Assembly: GCF_009618275.1 (NCBI RefSeq)
Contig: NZ_WIAD01000029.1
Coordinates: 1 to 64,000 of the forward strand
DNA length: 64,000 bases
Direction: 5' to 3'
From: Roseimaritima sediminicola
Lineage (GTDB): Bacteria; Planctomycetota; Planctomycetia; Pirellulales; Pirellulaceae
Shown here: in pieces, positions 17,360-26,595 of the stretch
Numbering within the stretch: position 1 is the first letter of the stretch
How the letters are laid out: the number at the start of each line of letters is the position of its first letter
Translations under genes and position numbers: made by a program
Notes under the pieces: model-generated
Databases searched by the model: none
What the model was told of the DNA's origin: nothing
Seen by the model: only the letters and a program-made list of their open reading frames with translations

Positions 17360-18349
17360 TCAAAAGCCCCCCGCGAACCCCCGCGGGTGGTTTCGATGCC
17401 AGTTCCAGGCGGTTTCCACGATCGAGCGGACGTCGGTGTAGCGCGGGGTCCAGCCCAGTAGCTGCTTGGCCAGAGAAGCGTCAGCGACCAACTCGGGCGG
17501 GTCGCCAGCGCGGCGCGGGCCCATGACGTCGGGAATCGGATGCCCGGTGACCTCGCGGCAAGCCTCGATCACCTGCCGCACGCTGTACCCATTGCCGGTG
17601 CCGAGATTCACACAGATCCCCTTGCCCGGCTCCAGCCGCTCCAGCGCCGCCAGATGGGCGCTGCCCAGATCGTCGACGTGCACGTAGTCGCGAATGCACG
17701 TTCCATCGGGCGTGGGGTAGTCGTCGCCAAAGACCGTGATCGATTCCCGCTGTCCCAGCGCCACCTGCAGGACGATCGGGATCAGATGCGATTCCGGATC
17801 ATGGTCTTCGCCGATGCCGCCCTCGGGACTCGCTCCGGCGGCGTTGAAGTACCGCAGGGCGGCGTAGCCGAGGCCGTAAGCGGCCGCGTAATCGGCCAAC
17901 GCTTGTTCGAAGACCAGTTTCGTAAAGCCGTACGGATTGATCGGCTGCTGCGGCGTGGTTTCGGGAATCGGAATGGTGTCCGGCTCGCCGTAGGTGGCCG
18001 TCGTACTGCTGAAGACCAGCTTCGAGACACCGGCCTCACGCATCGCGTCGAGCAACTCCAGGGCGGCGATCACGTTGTTGCGATAATACAGCGCCGGATC
18101 GTTGACCGATTCGTTCACCAACGCAAAGGCGGCAAAGTGCATCACCGCCTCGATCTGGTGCGCGCGCATCGTCTGCACCAATAACGCTCGGTCGGCCGCC
18201 TCGCCGACGATCAGCCGGTCGTCCGGTACGGCCTCGCGGTGCCCCCGGGACAGGTTGTCGTAGACGTACACCTCGTGCCCCTGCCCGCGCAGCAGCCGCG
18301 CGCAGTGCGACCCCACATAACCCGCACCGCCCACAACAAGGATATTCAT
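17360..18349 (-). CDS. galE: UDP-glucose 4-epimerase
   Basis: The protein has 329 residues; a second ATG directly upstream at 18352 could add one residue. It is an extended short-chain dehydrogenase: NAD-binding GGAGYVGSH at the N-terminus, the catalytic Ser/Thr strand VFSSTTATYG, and catalytic YGFTK. A long substrate-binding end includes NLGTGNGYSVRQVIE. It interconverts UDP-glucose and UDP-galactose for exopolysaccharide and envelope glycans. It is transcribed away from the recombinase gene, with 18-bp repeats lying in the shared upstream region. Length and motifs are standard. Confidence 0.93.
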   Translation of the reverse strand: MNILVVGGAGYVGSHCARLLRGQGHEVYVYDNLSRGHREAVPDDRLIVGEAADRALLVQTMRAHQIEAVMHFAAFALVNESVNDPALYYRNNVIAALELLDAMREAGVSKLVFSSTTATYGEPDTIPIPETTPQQPINPYGFTKLVFEQALADYAAAYGLGYAALRYFNAAGASPEGGIGEDHDPESHLIPIVLQVALGQRESITVFGDDYPTPDGTCIRDYVHVDDLGSAHLAALERLEPGKGICVNLGTGNGYSVRQVIEACREVTGHPIPDVMGPRRAGDPPELVADASLAKQLLGWTPRYTDVRSIVETAWNWHRNHPRGFAGGF

Positions 18350-18476
18350 CATTCGTCCCGCAGATTGATTGCGACTGTTGTTACCTGTATTCGACCGGCC
18401 GGAAACACGTCGCCGGCGGCCGCCGGCCGATGCACAAGATAATCGGCAGTGGCTGTCTGTGCCATCGAACTTGCCA

Positions 18477-18566
18477 GTTGCCCGCGAACCAGCCGTTGCC
18501 AGCGAACCATCCGTTGCCAGCGAACCAGCCGTTGCCCGCGAACCAGCCGTTGCCCGCGAACCAGCC
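18477..18566. repeat. 18-bp tandem repeat, 5 copies, upstream of the tyrosine recombinase gene
   Basis: Five uninterrupted 18-bp units start at 18477, 18495, 18513, 18531 and 18549. The consensus is GTTGCC(C/A)GCGAACCA(G/T)CC. The array ends 11 bases before the recombinase ATG, in the intergenic region shared with galE. It therefore occupies the region where the ribosome site and promoter should be. Confidence 0.93.
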
Positions 18567-18577
18567 CGGGACCTTGC

Positions 18578-19531
18578 ATGCGACAAACCAAACTCCAGCG
18601 TCTGCGCGACAAAGGCCCTAGCGCTACCAAGGCTTCGGCCGCCAATACGCTGTCGTTGTGTGACGACTTCATCGCTTACCTGCGCGGCGAATGCCACTTG
18701 GCCGAGAACACGGTCGCCGCCTACCGGCGCGACTTGACGAAGTTCACCCAGTGGTTGGGCTCGCGGCGCGTGGGCCAGCTGAAGATCAACGACCTGTCGC
18801 AGTTCGTCGCCACGCTGCACGACGCAGGTTTGGCGCCGGCCAGCATCGCCCGCAACATCGTGGCCGTCCGCACGTTCTTTAAATACCTCCAGCTGGAAGG
18901 CACGGTAACCGACAACCCGGCGGAATTGTTGGTGGCCCAGAAAGCCTGGCAGCGGATGCCCAAGGTGCTCTCACCGCAACAGGTCGAACGCTTCCTGTCC
19001 GCACCCAGCCGCCGCGAACCGTTCTGGCAGCGCGACCGCGCGATGCTGGAGGTCCTGTATGCCAGCGGGTGCCGAGCCAGCGAGACGTGTGGGCTGCGGC
19101 TGAGCGACCTGGCCCTGCCCGAACGCCACCTCCGCTGCGAGGGCAAAGGCGGCAAGCAACGCATCGTCCCGATCGGCGGGCGGGCGATCGAAGCGATCGA
19201 GCGTTACCTGAGGGAGCTGCGTCCGCGGTTGCTCCAGCGCGGCCCCCGACCGACCGAGGCCCTGTTTCTGTCGCGTACCGGCCGGCCTCTGGAACGCATC
19301 CAGCTGTGGCGCTTGGTCAAACGCTACGCCGTGGTCGCCGACATTCGCAGCGAGATCAGCCCGCACAGCTTGCGACATAGTTTTGCCACCCATCTGTTGG
19401 CCGGCGGAGCGGACCTGCGGCAGGTGCAGGAGATGCTCGGCCACGCCAGCATCCAGACCACACAGATCTACACCCACGTCGACCATTCGCGGCTGAAACG
19501 TGTGCACCAACAGTTCCACCCCCGCAGCTGA
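18578..19531 (+). CDS. tyrosine recombinase XerC/XerD family
   Basis: The protein has 317 residues from the ATG at 18578; an upstream in-frame start at 18449 would translate the tandem repeats. The N-terminal SAM-like core-binding domain ([19 protein letters not shown]) is followed by the catalytic domain. All catalytic residues are present: Arg166 (GCRASE), Lys190 (GKGGKQR), His263-Arg266 (HSLRH), His289 (GHAS) and Tyr298 (QIYTHV). Size and pattern are those of the chromosome-dimer-resolving XerC/XerD pair, with XerD somewhat more likely. No adjacent phage or integron genes are seen, so a housekeeping role is likely. Confidence 0.9.
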   Translation: MRQTKLQRLRDKGPSATKASAANTLSLCDDFIAYLRGECHLAENTVAAYRRDLTKFTQWLGSRRVGQLKINDLSQFVATLHDAGLAPASIARNIVAVRTFFKYLQLEGTVTDNPAELLVAQKAWQRMPKVLSPQQVERFLSAPSRREPFWQRDRAMLEVLYASGCRASETCGLRLSDLALPERHLRCEGKGGKQRIVPIGGRAIEAIERYLRELRPRLLQRGPRPTEALFLSRTGRPLERIQLWRLVKRYAVVADIRSEISPHSLRHSFATHLLAGGADLRQVQEMLGHASIQTTQIYTHVDHSRLKRVHQQFHPRS

Positions 19532-19995
19532 TACGGGTCGGTCTTTTTAGTGAGCCATTTAGGCGAATTCGCCCCATTTCTGCGTAGCGGTTGCATCCCT
19601 GGGGGCTCCAGCTACGCAGAGGCCATCGGGCAGGGTAGGGCAGGCCCGGTCAACCCGTACCTGACAAACCGAGGCCTGGTTCGCTACACTGCGCTGGCCA
19701 CAGAAGAAGCCGATGGGAGCAGGTAGGCGGGAGGCTTCCGGTTTATCAACCGTTTTGGCGTTCGCCACGGTTGTCACGCTGAACCGGGGGTTAGCGCCCA
19801 ATGCCATCTACTTTCACCATCGCTTGCGATTGAAGCGTTAGCGGAGCGGCGCAAGCCGCCCGGTGTGTGAAGATTCGCACCGCAAAACCGGACGGCTCGC
19901 GCCGTGCCGCTACAAAGGAAGTGGCATTGGGCTAGTGCCCACACGGCTGATTATCCTCCAGATCGTTTTCCTTCCACTTAGGTTGATCCATTCCC
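19532..19995. other. 464-bp intergenic region with an imperfect inverted repeat
   Basis: No gene is supported. An imperfect inverted repeat lies at 19841-19911: GCGGAGCGGCGCAAGCCGCC faces ACGGCTCGCGCCGTGCCGC, with a 22-base loop. It could fold into a long hairpin. A GGGGGTTAGCGCCCA sequence at about 19787 resembles, in part, a sequence near 36230. The short ORFs in this stretch look like repeat-derived noise. The dapB promoter should lie in the last 100 bases. Confidence 0.6.
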
Positions 19996-20805
19996 ATGAT
20001 GCGACTTGCCGTTCACGGTGCTGCCGGTCGAATGGGACGCCGCGTGGTCGCTTTGGCCGCCGATGACCCCGCTTTTCGTTTGGTGGCCGCCATCGAACAA
20101 CCCGAACATCGCTGCATCGGTCAGGACGCCGGCACGCTGGCCGGCTGTGGCGAGAAAGGCGTCCCGGTCTCGAGTCCGTGGCCCGAGGCGATCGATGTGG
20201 TGATCGATTTCTCCTTGCCCGAAGCCGTCGAAGGGGTGGTCGAACAATCGCTGCAGGCCGGCGCCGCGTTGGTGATGGCGACGACCGGACTGAGCGACCA
20301 GCACCATCGACGGCTGCGCGAAGCCAGCGAGCGGATCGCGATCGTCTGGGCGCCCAGCATGTCGCTGGCCGTGAACCTGACGATGAAAATGGCCCAGCAA
20401 ACCACCGCGGCCCTGAAGGACATCGCCGGCGGCTTGGACGTGGAGATCATCGAACGGCACCACCGCTTCAAAGAAGACGCCCCGAGCGGAACCGCATTGA
20501 AATTCGGCCAGTTGATCGAACAGGCGTTCGCCACCGATGACCAGAGCCGCGGGATCGAACACGTGCACGGCCGCGAAGGCAAGACCGGCGCACGCGGCCG
20601 CAACGAGATCGGTTACCACGCGGTACGCACCGGCGACAATCCCGGCGAGCATACGATCGTCTTTGGGATGTTGGGCGAAACCATCGAACTGAAGGTCGCC
20701 GCCTCCAATCGCGATTGCTACGCCGCCGGAGCGCTCGCGGCGGCCAAGTGGCTCGACGGTAAACCGCCGGGCCTGTATTCGATGTTTGACGTTCTGGACA
20801 TGTAA
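19996..20805 (+). CDS. dapB: 4-hydroxy-tetrahydrodipicolinate reductase
   Basis: The protein has 269 residues. An N-terminal nucleotide-binding motif (HGAAGRMGRR) is followed by VVIDFSLPEAV, MATTGLS, and the family signature IERHHRFKEDAPSGTA (residues about 152-167) with the catalytic His pair and Lys. It ends with GLYSMFDVLDM, as typical DapB proteins do. It reduces hydroxy-tetrahydrodipicolinate with NAD(P)H in lysine and diaminopimelate synthesis, and so supports peptidoglycan formation. The small Cys-containing gene begins 52 bases downstream. Confidence 0.95.
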   Translation: MMRLAVHGAAGRMGRRVVALAADDPAFRLVAAIEQPEHRCIGQDAGTLAGCGEKGVPVSSPWPEAIDVVIDFSLPEAVEGVVEQSLQAGAALVMATTGLSDQHHRRLREASERIAIVWAPSMSLAVNLTMKMAQQTTAALKDIAGGLDVEIIERHHRFKEDAPSGTALKFGQLIEQAFATDDQSRGIEHVHGREGKTGARGRNEIGYHAVRTGDNPGEHTIVFGMLGETIELKVAASNRDCYAAGALAAAKWLDGKPPGLYSMFDVLDM

Positions 20806-20857
20806 ACCGGGCTCTGCAACACAGAGCCTGACAGCAGATCGGGGAGGCCGACACGCG

Positions 20858-21223
20858 GTGCGTTGCGAACAGGGGTATCTGTGCGAGGTCTGCGGCCTGG
20901 ACGTCAGCGGGATTGCCGACAGCGACCTGTACCTCCGCTATGTGATCGGGGAACTGGACCCCGAGGTCCTGCACACCTCACCCGAACGCCACCTCCGCTG
21001 CAATCCCGTGCTGGCCCAGTTCATCCGGCATCCGGATTTTGAACCCGTCAACGTCGACGGTCCGTTTGATCGTCGACAGTTGGACGCCCAGTACGTGGCG
21101 GACCGAGAAGCCTTGGTGACCCGCGGGTTCGTCCGCTTGCTGGAGATCGCGGCGACCGGCGGCGACCGCGATGTCACCGAGTACCCGCTGGCCGAAGCGA
21201 TCCGCAAGTATCGCGGCGATTGA
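20858..21223 (+). CDS. small conserved-looking protein with N-terminal cysteines
   Basis: The protein has 121 residues from the GTG at 20858; an ATG at 20786 would overlap dapB by 20 bases and add an unlikely leader. The N-terminus CEQGYLCEVCG has three cysteines, and a fourth occurs in HLRCNP, so a single metal site is possible. The rest is helical with an Arg/Asp-rich middle (DGPFDRRQLDAQYVADREAL). Family and function are not recognised. It lies in line with dapB and the transporter gene, with 52 and about 32 bases between them. Confidence 0.6.
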   Translation: MRCEQGYLCEVCGLDVSGIADSDLYLRYVIGELDPEVLHTSPERHLRCNPVLAQFIRHPDFEPVNVDGPFDRRQLDAQYVADREALVTRGFVRLLEIAATGGDRDVTEYPLAEAIRKYRGD

Positions 21224-21255
21224 CGCATCATCCCTATCAGGCGGAACCTCGCGCA

Positions 21256-22671
21256 GTGAAAAGCAGAATCCTGAAACGTGGCTTTGCAAGCCTCTTGGTG
21301 ACGCAGTTCTTCGGCGCGGCCAACGACAATATCCTCAAGTTCGTCCTGACCTACATGGTCATCACCGGCGGGGTCTGGGCCGATCAACTGGGCAAAGGCG
21401 GCCAGGCGATCGTGGGCCTGTGCTTTACCTTGCCCTTTATCTTGCTGTCGGGTTACGCCGGACAACTGGCCGACCGCTTCTCCAAACGCTCGGTCAGCAT
21501 TGCCGTTAAGACGCTGGAGATTCCGATCGCGTTGGCTGCCGGGATCGGCTTCTGGAGCGGCAACCTCTGGTTGACCCTCGGGGCCCTGATCGCGCTGACC
21601 TGTCAGAGCGCGTTCTTTGGACCGGCCAAGTACGGGATGATCCCCGAACTGGTCAAGGATGAAGACCTCAGCCGCGCCAACGGCACAATCAACATGATGA
21701 CCAACATCGCCGTGATCTCCGGCACCCTGGCCGCCGGTTACATCAGCGACGCCTACAATCCTCTGCCGGCGGCCGACGGCTCGACGACCCCCGGTCTGCT
21801 GTGGTTGCCCTGTGCGGCGATGGTCCTGATCGCCGCGGCCGGGTTGCTGGCCGTATTGTTCCTGGACCGTCTGGAACCGGGCGACCGCGATCTAGAGTAC
21901 GACTACAACCCGTTTACGATCTACATCACGGCCATCAAGGAGATGGCGCAGACGCGGATGTTGATGGTGATGATGGCCTGGGGATACTTTTATCTACTGG
22001 CCGGATTGGCGTTTTTTATTCTGCCCGAATACAGCACCGTGCTGAACATCGACCGCGGTTCGACAGGCATCCTGATGGGCGTGCTGGGCGTCGCGGTCGG
22101 CGTCGGCTGTGCCTTTGCCGGTTTGGTTTCCGGGCACCGCATCGAAGTGCGATTAATTCCCCTGGGCGCGGCCGGATTGGTGGTGTTCTTCGCTCTGTTG
22201 GGCTTCGTCGAACCGAAACTCTACGGCGTCCCCCGAGCGGCGGGCGAGACGCCGGCGGCGGCCGCCGCCGCGGAAGGGGCCGCTGGGCCGCAGGTGCAAG
22301 TCGATGGCAAACCGGCCGCGCTGTCAGGCGTGATCGCGGTGCCCAAGCGCGAAGCTTCGGTGCTGGAGGTCGCCCTCAGCAACGTGTCCCTGTTCATTTT
22401 TGGCGCCGGATTCTTTGCCGGCTTTTACATCATTCCGCTACAGGCCCTGCTGCAGAAACTGTCGCCCGACGGGGAGCGTGGTCGTTTCCTGGGCACAGCC
22501 AACGCCGTGTCGTTTGCGTTCATGACCGTCTCGGCGGTGGTCTACTACGCCGTGCGAGCTCCCTTCGGCGACTCGCCCCAGCGGATCTTCCTGCTGTGTT
22601 CGGTAATGATGGCTGCCGGCACTCTGTTCTTTCTGTGGCGGCTGAAAGGCAGCGGCGTGATGTCCAAATAA
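21256..22671 (+). CDS. major facilitator transporter, LplT-like
   Basis: The protein has 471 residues from the GTG at 21256; a TTG at 21220 overlapping the previous stop is also possible. It starts with FASLLVTQFFGAANDNILKF, TLPFILLSGYAGQLADRFSK and QSAFFGPAKYGMIPELV, the signatures of the LplT/Aas-linked lysophospholipid transporter subgroup. About twelve membrane segments are present. An Ala/Gly-rich cytoplasmic insert (ETPAAAAAAEGAAGP) separates segments 8 and 9. The role is probably lysophospholipid or lipid handling. The stop codon TAA is the first three bases of the 172-bp inverted-repeat element. Confidence 0.82.
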   Translation: MKSRILKRGFASLLVTQFFGAANDNILKFVLTYMVITGGVWADQLGKGGQAIVGLCFTLPFILLSGYAGQLADRFSKRSVSIAVKTLEIPIALAAGIGFWSGNLWLTLGALIALTCQSAFFGPAKYGMIPELVKDEDLSRANGTINMMTNIAVISGTLAAGYISDAYNPLPAADGSTTPGLLWLPCAAMVLIAAAGLLAVLFLDRLEPGDRDLEYDYNPFTIYITAIKEMAQTRMLMVMMAWGYFYLLAGLAFFILPEYSTVLNIDRGSTGILMGVLGVAVGVGCAFAGLVSGHRIEVRLIPLGAAGLVVFFALLGFVEPKLYGVPRAAGETPAAAAAAEGAAGPQVQVDGKPAALSGVIAVPKREASVLEVALSNVSLFIFGAGFFAGFYIIPLQALLQKLSPDGERGRFLGTANAVSFAFMTVSAVVYYAVRAPFGDSPQRIFLLCSVMMAAGTLFFLWRLKGSGVMSK

Positions 22672-22840
22672 GCACGTCGCAACATTTGATTCGGCTTTAC
22701 TCTCCCTCTGGGAGAGTCGGGCTCTTAGGCCCGGAGAGGGTTTTCGTAGGGCCCTCCCCGGGCCTAAAAGCCCGACCCTCCCGCTGCGCGGGAGGGTGTT
22801 GTCGCGGGGTTTCACCGAAAGATTCATGCCGACGTGCTTA
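22669..22840. mobile_element. 172-bp MITE-like element, copy 1
   Basis: The ends are perfect 11-bp terminal inverted repeats (TAAGCACGTCG and CGACGTGCTTA). If the outer TA on each side is the target duplication, the pattern fits IS630/Tc1-mariner type insertion. The interior is a long imperfect hairpin: GAGTCGGGCTCTTAGGCCCG pairs with the CGGGCCTAAAAGCCCGAC segment. There is no coding capacity. The left end supplies the stop codon of the MFS transporter gene. A copy of identical length with five mismatches is at 55690-55861. Confidence 0.9.
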
Positions 22841-22998
22841 AAGAGAAAGGGGGGGCAGGACTCCGCACGCCCCCCGCTTTTCGAGGCCGCCGAGCAGGAG
22901 GGATTTCCCTTCGGCACCGCAGGTTGTGTATGATGAGCGTTCCATCCCGTCCGGTGTAGATTAGGCTACACCTTCCCTTCCTTTTTGGAGTCCTCCCT

Positions 22999-24315
22999 AT
23001 GCATTCTGACCCCGCCTCGCAACACGCCCGTGACCGTCGATTATTTCTCAAAGCCGGTGCGACGGTGGCGGCCGCGACCGTCGCCATGCAAGCTCGCAGC
23101 CAAGCTCAGGAGACCGGCTCGAGCGACGCTGCCGACGTCGTCACGGTGGGCATCATGGGGGTAAACGGCCGCGGCCGAGCGCTGGCCAAGGGGTTTGCGG
23201 CCGACAGCGGGGCTCGCGTGGCTTACGTCTGTGACGTCGATTCGCGAGCCGCGGACCGAGCGGCCGCCGAACTGGAAAAGGGAGGACACGCCAAACCGGA
23301 GACGGTTGGCGATTTCCGCCGCATCCTGGACGATTCGTCGATCGACGCCTTGGTCGTCGCCACGCCGAACCACTGGCACGCTCCGGCCACCATTATCGGC
23401 TGCGATGCCGGCAAACACGTGTACGTCGAAAAACCCTGCAGCCACACCGCTCAGGAAGGCGAGTGGGCGGAAGCCGCCGCGAAGAAGCACAAGCGGGTCG
23501 TCCAGATGGGCAACCAACGCCGCAGCTGGCCCGCGCTGCAGGAAGCGGTTCAAAAGATTCACGAAGGCGACATCGGCGAAGTCCTGTATTCTCGTACCTG
23601 GTACAACAATCGCCGTCCTTCGATCGGTACCGGTAAGATCACCGAGCCGCCGCAGTGGTTGGACTGGCAATCCTGGCAGGGGCCTGCGCCGCACATGCCC
23701 TACAAAGACAACGTCGTGCACTACAACTGGCACTGGCATTGGCACTGGGGCAACGGCGAACTGGGCAATAACGGCATCCACGCCCTGGACGTCGCCCGCT
23801 GGGGTCTGGACGTCGCCTTCCCGACGCGGGTCACCGCCGGCGGCGGCAAGTACCGTCATGATGACGACCAAGAAACCCCCGACACGATGATGGTCACCTA
23901 CGACTTTGACGAAGGCAAAACCATCACCTGGGAAGGCCTCAGTTGGTCGACGCTCGGCCCGCACGATTCGCGCTTCGGGATCAGCTTCCACGGCACCAAG
24001 GGTTCGCTCGTGATTCGCGGCTCGGGCTACACCCAGTTCGACCAACAGGAAAAAGTCGTGGCCGAGAACAGCGGCGCGGGCGGCGACCGCGATCACTTGG
24101 CCGACTTCCTGGACGCGATCCGCACCTCGCGAGCCTCCAATTCGAACATCGTCGAATCGCATCGCAGCACGCTGCTGTGTCACCTGGGCAACATCGCCTA
24201 CCGCACCGACAGCGTCCTGCAGACCGATCCCTCCAACGGCCACATCCAGGACAACCCGGCCGCGGCCGAATTGTGGACCCGCCAGTACGAACCGGGCTGG
24301 GAACCGCAGGTCTGA
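22999..24315 (+). CDS. TAT-exported Gfo/Idh/MocA family oxidoreductase
   Basis: The protein has 438 residues. A twin-arginine leader RDRRLFLKAGA precedes the hydrophobic stretch TVAAATVAMQA. The Rossmann part has GIMGVNGRGRALAKGF, and then the cofactor- and substrate-site motif KHVYVEKPCSHTAQEGE with its lysine. The C-terminal domain has HWHWHWGNGELGNNGIHALDV, which contributes the histidine-rich substrate side. Family members are NAD(P)-dependent sugar or inositol dehydrogenases, and TAT export implies folding with cofactor before export. A second, Sec-exported family member follows 111 bases downstream, so a shared sugar substrate is likely. Confidence 0.9.
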   Translation: MHSDPASQHARDRRLFLKAGATVAAATVAMQARSQAQETGSSDAADVVTVGIMGVNGRGRALAKGFAADSGARVAYVCDVDSRAADRAAAELEKGGHAKPETVGDFRRILDDSSIDALVVATPNHWHAPATIIGCDAGKHVYVEKPCSHTAQEGEWAEAAAKKHKRVVQMGNQRRSWPALQEAVQKIHEGDIGEVLYSRTWYNNRRPSIGTGKITEPPQWLDWQSWQGPAPHMPYKDNVVHYNWHWHWHWGNGELGNNGIHALDVARWGLDVAFPTRVTAGGGKYRHDDDQETPDTMMVTYDFDEGKTITWEGLSWSTLGPHDSRFGISFHGTKGSLVIRGSGYTQFDQQEKVVAENSGAGGDRDHLADFLDAIRTSRASNSNIVESHRSTLLCHLGNIAYRTDSVLQTDPSNGHIQDNPAAAELWTRQYEPGWEPQV

Positions 24316-24426
24316 TTCCCCCGGCAATGATTTCGTTTCCCCGCGCCGCTTCGGGCTCCAGACGCGGCGCGGGTGCTGATTGACACCTCAAGTTCTTCCT
24401 CCCCAAACGACAAGCTTCATCCTTCC

Positions 24427-25443
24427 ATGCGCACCTTCCTCTCCCTGCATCTGTTTGCCGCCGCGGTCGTTGCCGCGGTGCTGGCCGGTTCGACCTCTGC
24501 GGCCGATGCCGACACCTTGAAAATCGGCATCATCGGCCTGGACACGTCCCACGCTCCGGCCTTTGCCAAAACCTTTAACGCCGACCCCGCCGACCCGGAA
24601 ATGCTGAATTGCCGCGTCGTGGCGGCCTATCCCTACGGCAGCTCGAAAATCGAATCCAGCGCCAGCCGGATCCCTAAGTACACCGAACAGATGTCGGAGA
24701 TGGGCATCGAAATCGTCGACTCGATCGACGCCTTGCTGGAACGAGTCGATTGTGTGCTGCTGGAAACCAACGACGGGACGCTGCACCGCGAGCAAGCCGC
24801 TCAGGTGATCGCCGCCGGCAAGACGATGTTTATCGACAAGCCCGTGGCCGCCGATCTGGTCGACACCCTGGCGATCTACCGCTTGGCCGACAAACACGAC
24901 GTGCCGATCTTCTCCAGTTCCTCGCTACGCTACACCGACGGAGCCCAAGCGATCCGCAGCGGCAAACACGGCCAGGTGCTGGGCTGCGACGCGTACAGCC
25001 CCTGTGCGCTGGAACCTTCGCACACGGATCTGGTTTGGTACGGCATCCACGGCGTGGAGACGTTGTTCACGTGCATGAAGGCCGGCTGCGAGAGCGTAAC
25101 CCGGACCAGCACCGACGATTTTGAACTGGTCGTCGGCAAGTGGTCCGACGGTCGCATCGGCACGTTCCGTGGCCTGCGAACCGGCAAACGCGGCTACGGC
25201 GGAACGGCCTTCACCGACAAAGCCATCCAGCAGATCGGCGACTACCAAGGCTACCGGCCGTTGGTTGTGGAGATCGCCAAGTTCTTCCGCAGCGGCAAGC
25301 CACCGATCGATCCGCAGGAAACGATCGAGATGTACGCCTTTATGGAGGCGGCCGACGAGAGCAAACGTCGCGGCGGCGAGCCGGTCACGATTGCCGAGGT
25401 GATGAAGGCAGCCCAGCAGAAACTGGACGCCGAAGCGAAGTAG
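24427..25443 (+). CDS. exported Gfo/Idh/MocA family oxidoreductase
   Basis: The protein has 338 residues from the ATG at 24427, which gives a clean Sec signal (MRTFLSLHLFAAAVVAAVLAGSTSAA); an upstream start at 24373 would not. It has a Rossmann fold with KIGIIGLDTSHAPAF and the lysine motif GKTMFIDKPVAADL. The classic GxGxxG is degenerate (GLDTSH), so cofactor use is less certain than in its neighbour. The C-terminal domain has DLVWYGIHGVETLF with a central histidine. It is probably cotranscribed with the upstream TAT-exported oxidoreductase gene. Confidence 0.85.
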   Translation: MRTFLSLHLFAAAVVAAVLAGSTSAADADTLKIGIIGLDTSHAPAFAKTFNADPADPEMLNCRVVAAYPYGSSKIESSASRIPKYTEQMSEMGIEIVDSIDALLERVDCVLLETNDGTLHREQAAQVIAAGKTMFIDKPVAADLVDTLAIYRLADKHDVPIFSSSSLRYTDGAQAIRSGKHGQVLGCDAYSPCALEPSHTDLVWYGIHGVETLFTCMKAGCESVTRTSTDDFELVVGKWSDGRIGTFRGLRTGKRGYGGTAFTDKAIQQIGDYQGYRPLVVEIAKFFRSGKPPIDPQETIEMYAFMEAADESKRRGGEPVTIAEVMKAAQQKLDAEAK

Positions 25444-25883
25444 GCCGTCGTCGCCCTAGGCTTCTTGTGCCCATAGCCGAACTGGCCAGAGTTCGGACCA
25501 AACAGTGGCATAGGCTTCCAGCCTGTGAAACCAGTGGCATAGGCTTCCAGCCTGTGAACAGTGGCATAGGCTTCCAGCCTGTGAACCTACCTGCCCTCGG
25601 CTGGGACAGCCGAGCTACTCTGTGGCATAGGCTTCCAGCCTGTGAACCTACCTGCCCTCGGCTGGGACAGCCGAGCTACTCTGTGGCATAGGCTTCCAGC
25701 CTGTGAAGCTACCTGCCCTCGGCTGGGACAGCCGAGCTACTCTGTGGCATAGGCTTCCAGCCTGTGAACCCAAGCTCCGCCGCTATCGGTGAACGCTCGG
25801 CTGAGACAGCGGGAGCGACAAAACGGGGGGCTGCCGTCCAAACTCTGGCTGGTTCGGCGGCGGCTCTCCGAGTCGTGCCTGAT
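25444..25883. repeat. intergenic repeat cluster (GGCATAGG units, 61-bp tandem repeat, CCAAACTCTGG elements)
   Basis: Six GGCATAGGCTTCCAGCCTG units begin at 25505, 25534, 25561, 25622, 25683 and 25744. The last four are spaced exactly 61 bases apart, because each is joined to a CCTGCCCTCGGCTGGGACAG segment; only the third joining segment differs (GAAGCTACC for GAACCTACC). On both sides lie CCAAAC(T)CTGG family pieces, in reverse at 25480-25504 (GGCCAGAGTTCGGACCAAAC) and forward at 25841-25855. No gene is supported. Confidence 0.93.
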
Positions 25884-26444
25884 TCAGCTGGCGGGATCGT
25901 CGTCGTCATCCAGTGCCAAAGGAATGGCGATGGCCGCGGCGATCAACAGAGCCAGGAAGACGGGGTTCGTCAACCAAGCCCACAGGCCGCCGGGATGGGC
26001 TCCGCGAGCCACCTGGGGATCGACCTGGTGCACGATGCCTTGCTTGGCACCTTCGGGTGCGGTTTCGGCGGTCCACAAGCGGTATCCCGCAGCCGTGCTG
26101 TGGCTGACCACTTGATACAGACCGGGCTTGGGCACCGTGTAACGGAAACGCCCTTGTTTGTCGGTCCGCAATTCTTTCAGTGGTTTGCCGTCCTGTCCGA
26201 TAACGACCGGCGCATCTTCGACGCCTCGGCCCGCATCATCGACCAGGGCTCCGCGGAGCTGGCCGTCGTGCAGGACGACATCGCCGATGGTGCGTTTAAT
26301 TTGCACCGAGGGTGCCGGTGCGTGCTGGCCGGTATCGATCGCACCCGCAGCGGTCGCACCGTCGGCGGCGATCACTCGAGGCGCGACCAGGTAGACGGAC
26401 ATCCAGAGGGCCAGAGCAACATGGATCCATTTGGGCAGTTTCAT
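25884..26444 (-). CDS. exported protein with carboxypeptidase-regulatory-like domain and C-terminal membrane anchor
   Basis: The protein has 186 residues. After the signal peptide (IHVALALWMSVYLVAPRVIAAD) comes one beta-sandwich domain with VVLHDGQLRGALVDDAGRG, DGKPLKELRTDKQGRFRY and YQVVSHSTAAGYRLW. This pattern fits CarboxypepD_reg/SdrD-B-like domains. A single membrane segment (FLALLIAAAIAIPLAL) follows and the protein ends in DDDDDPAS. The gene upstream at 26596-27120 is a paralogue with the same layout. The domain suggests binding or scaffolding at the envelope; no catalytic residues are seen. Confidence 0.75.
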   Translation of the reverse strand: MKLPKWIHVALALWMSVYLVAPRVIAADGATAAGAIDTGQHAPAPSVQIKRTIGDVVLHDGQLRGALVDDAGRGVEDAPVVIGQDGKPLKELRTDKQGRFRYTVPKPGLYQVVSHSTAAGYRLWTAETAPEGAKQGIVHQVDPQVARGAHPGGLWAWLTNPVFLALLIAAAIAIPLALDDDDDPAS

Positions 26445-26595
26445 TGCGACTCTCGTTCAGCAGGGTAGGGCGATCCGCCGCAAGCGCAAGATGTGCTGCG
26501 GCGCGCGACGGGGTGGTTTCTCGTTTCCACTCCCTAGTACCAAAACCCTGGCCGAACGAAAACGGCAGTTTTCCCGGATCCCCGGCTGGCTCCGC

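Noticed and set aside
18449-18577. Longer tyrosine recombinase starting at 18449
   Set aside because: The extension only translates the 18-bp repeats (PRTSRCQRT-like) and is not part of the recombinase fold.
22669-22840. Structured leader RNA or riboswitch upstream of the MocA-type gene
   Set aside because: The same 172-bp sequence lies in another unrelated context at 55690, with perfect terminal inverted repeats, so a mobile element explains it better.
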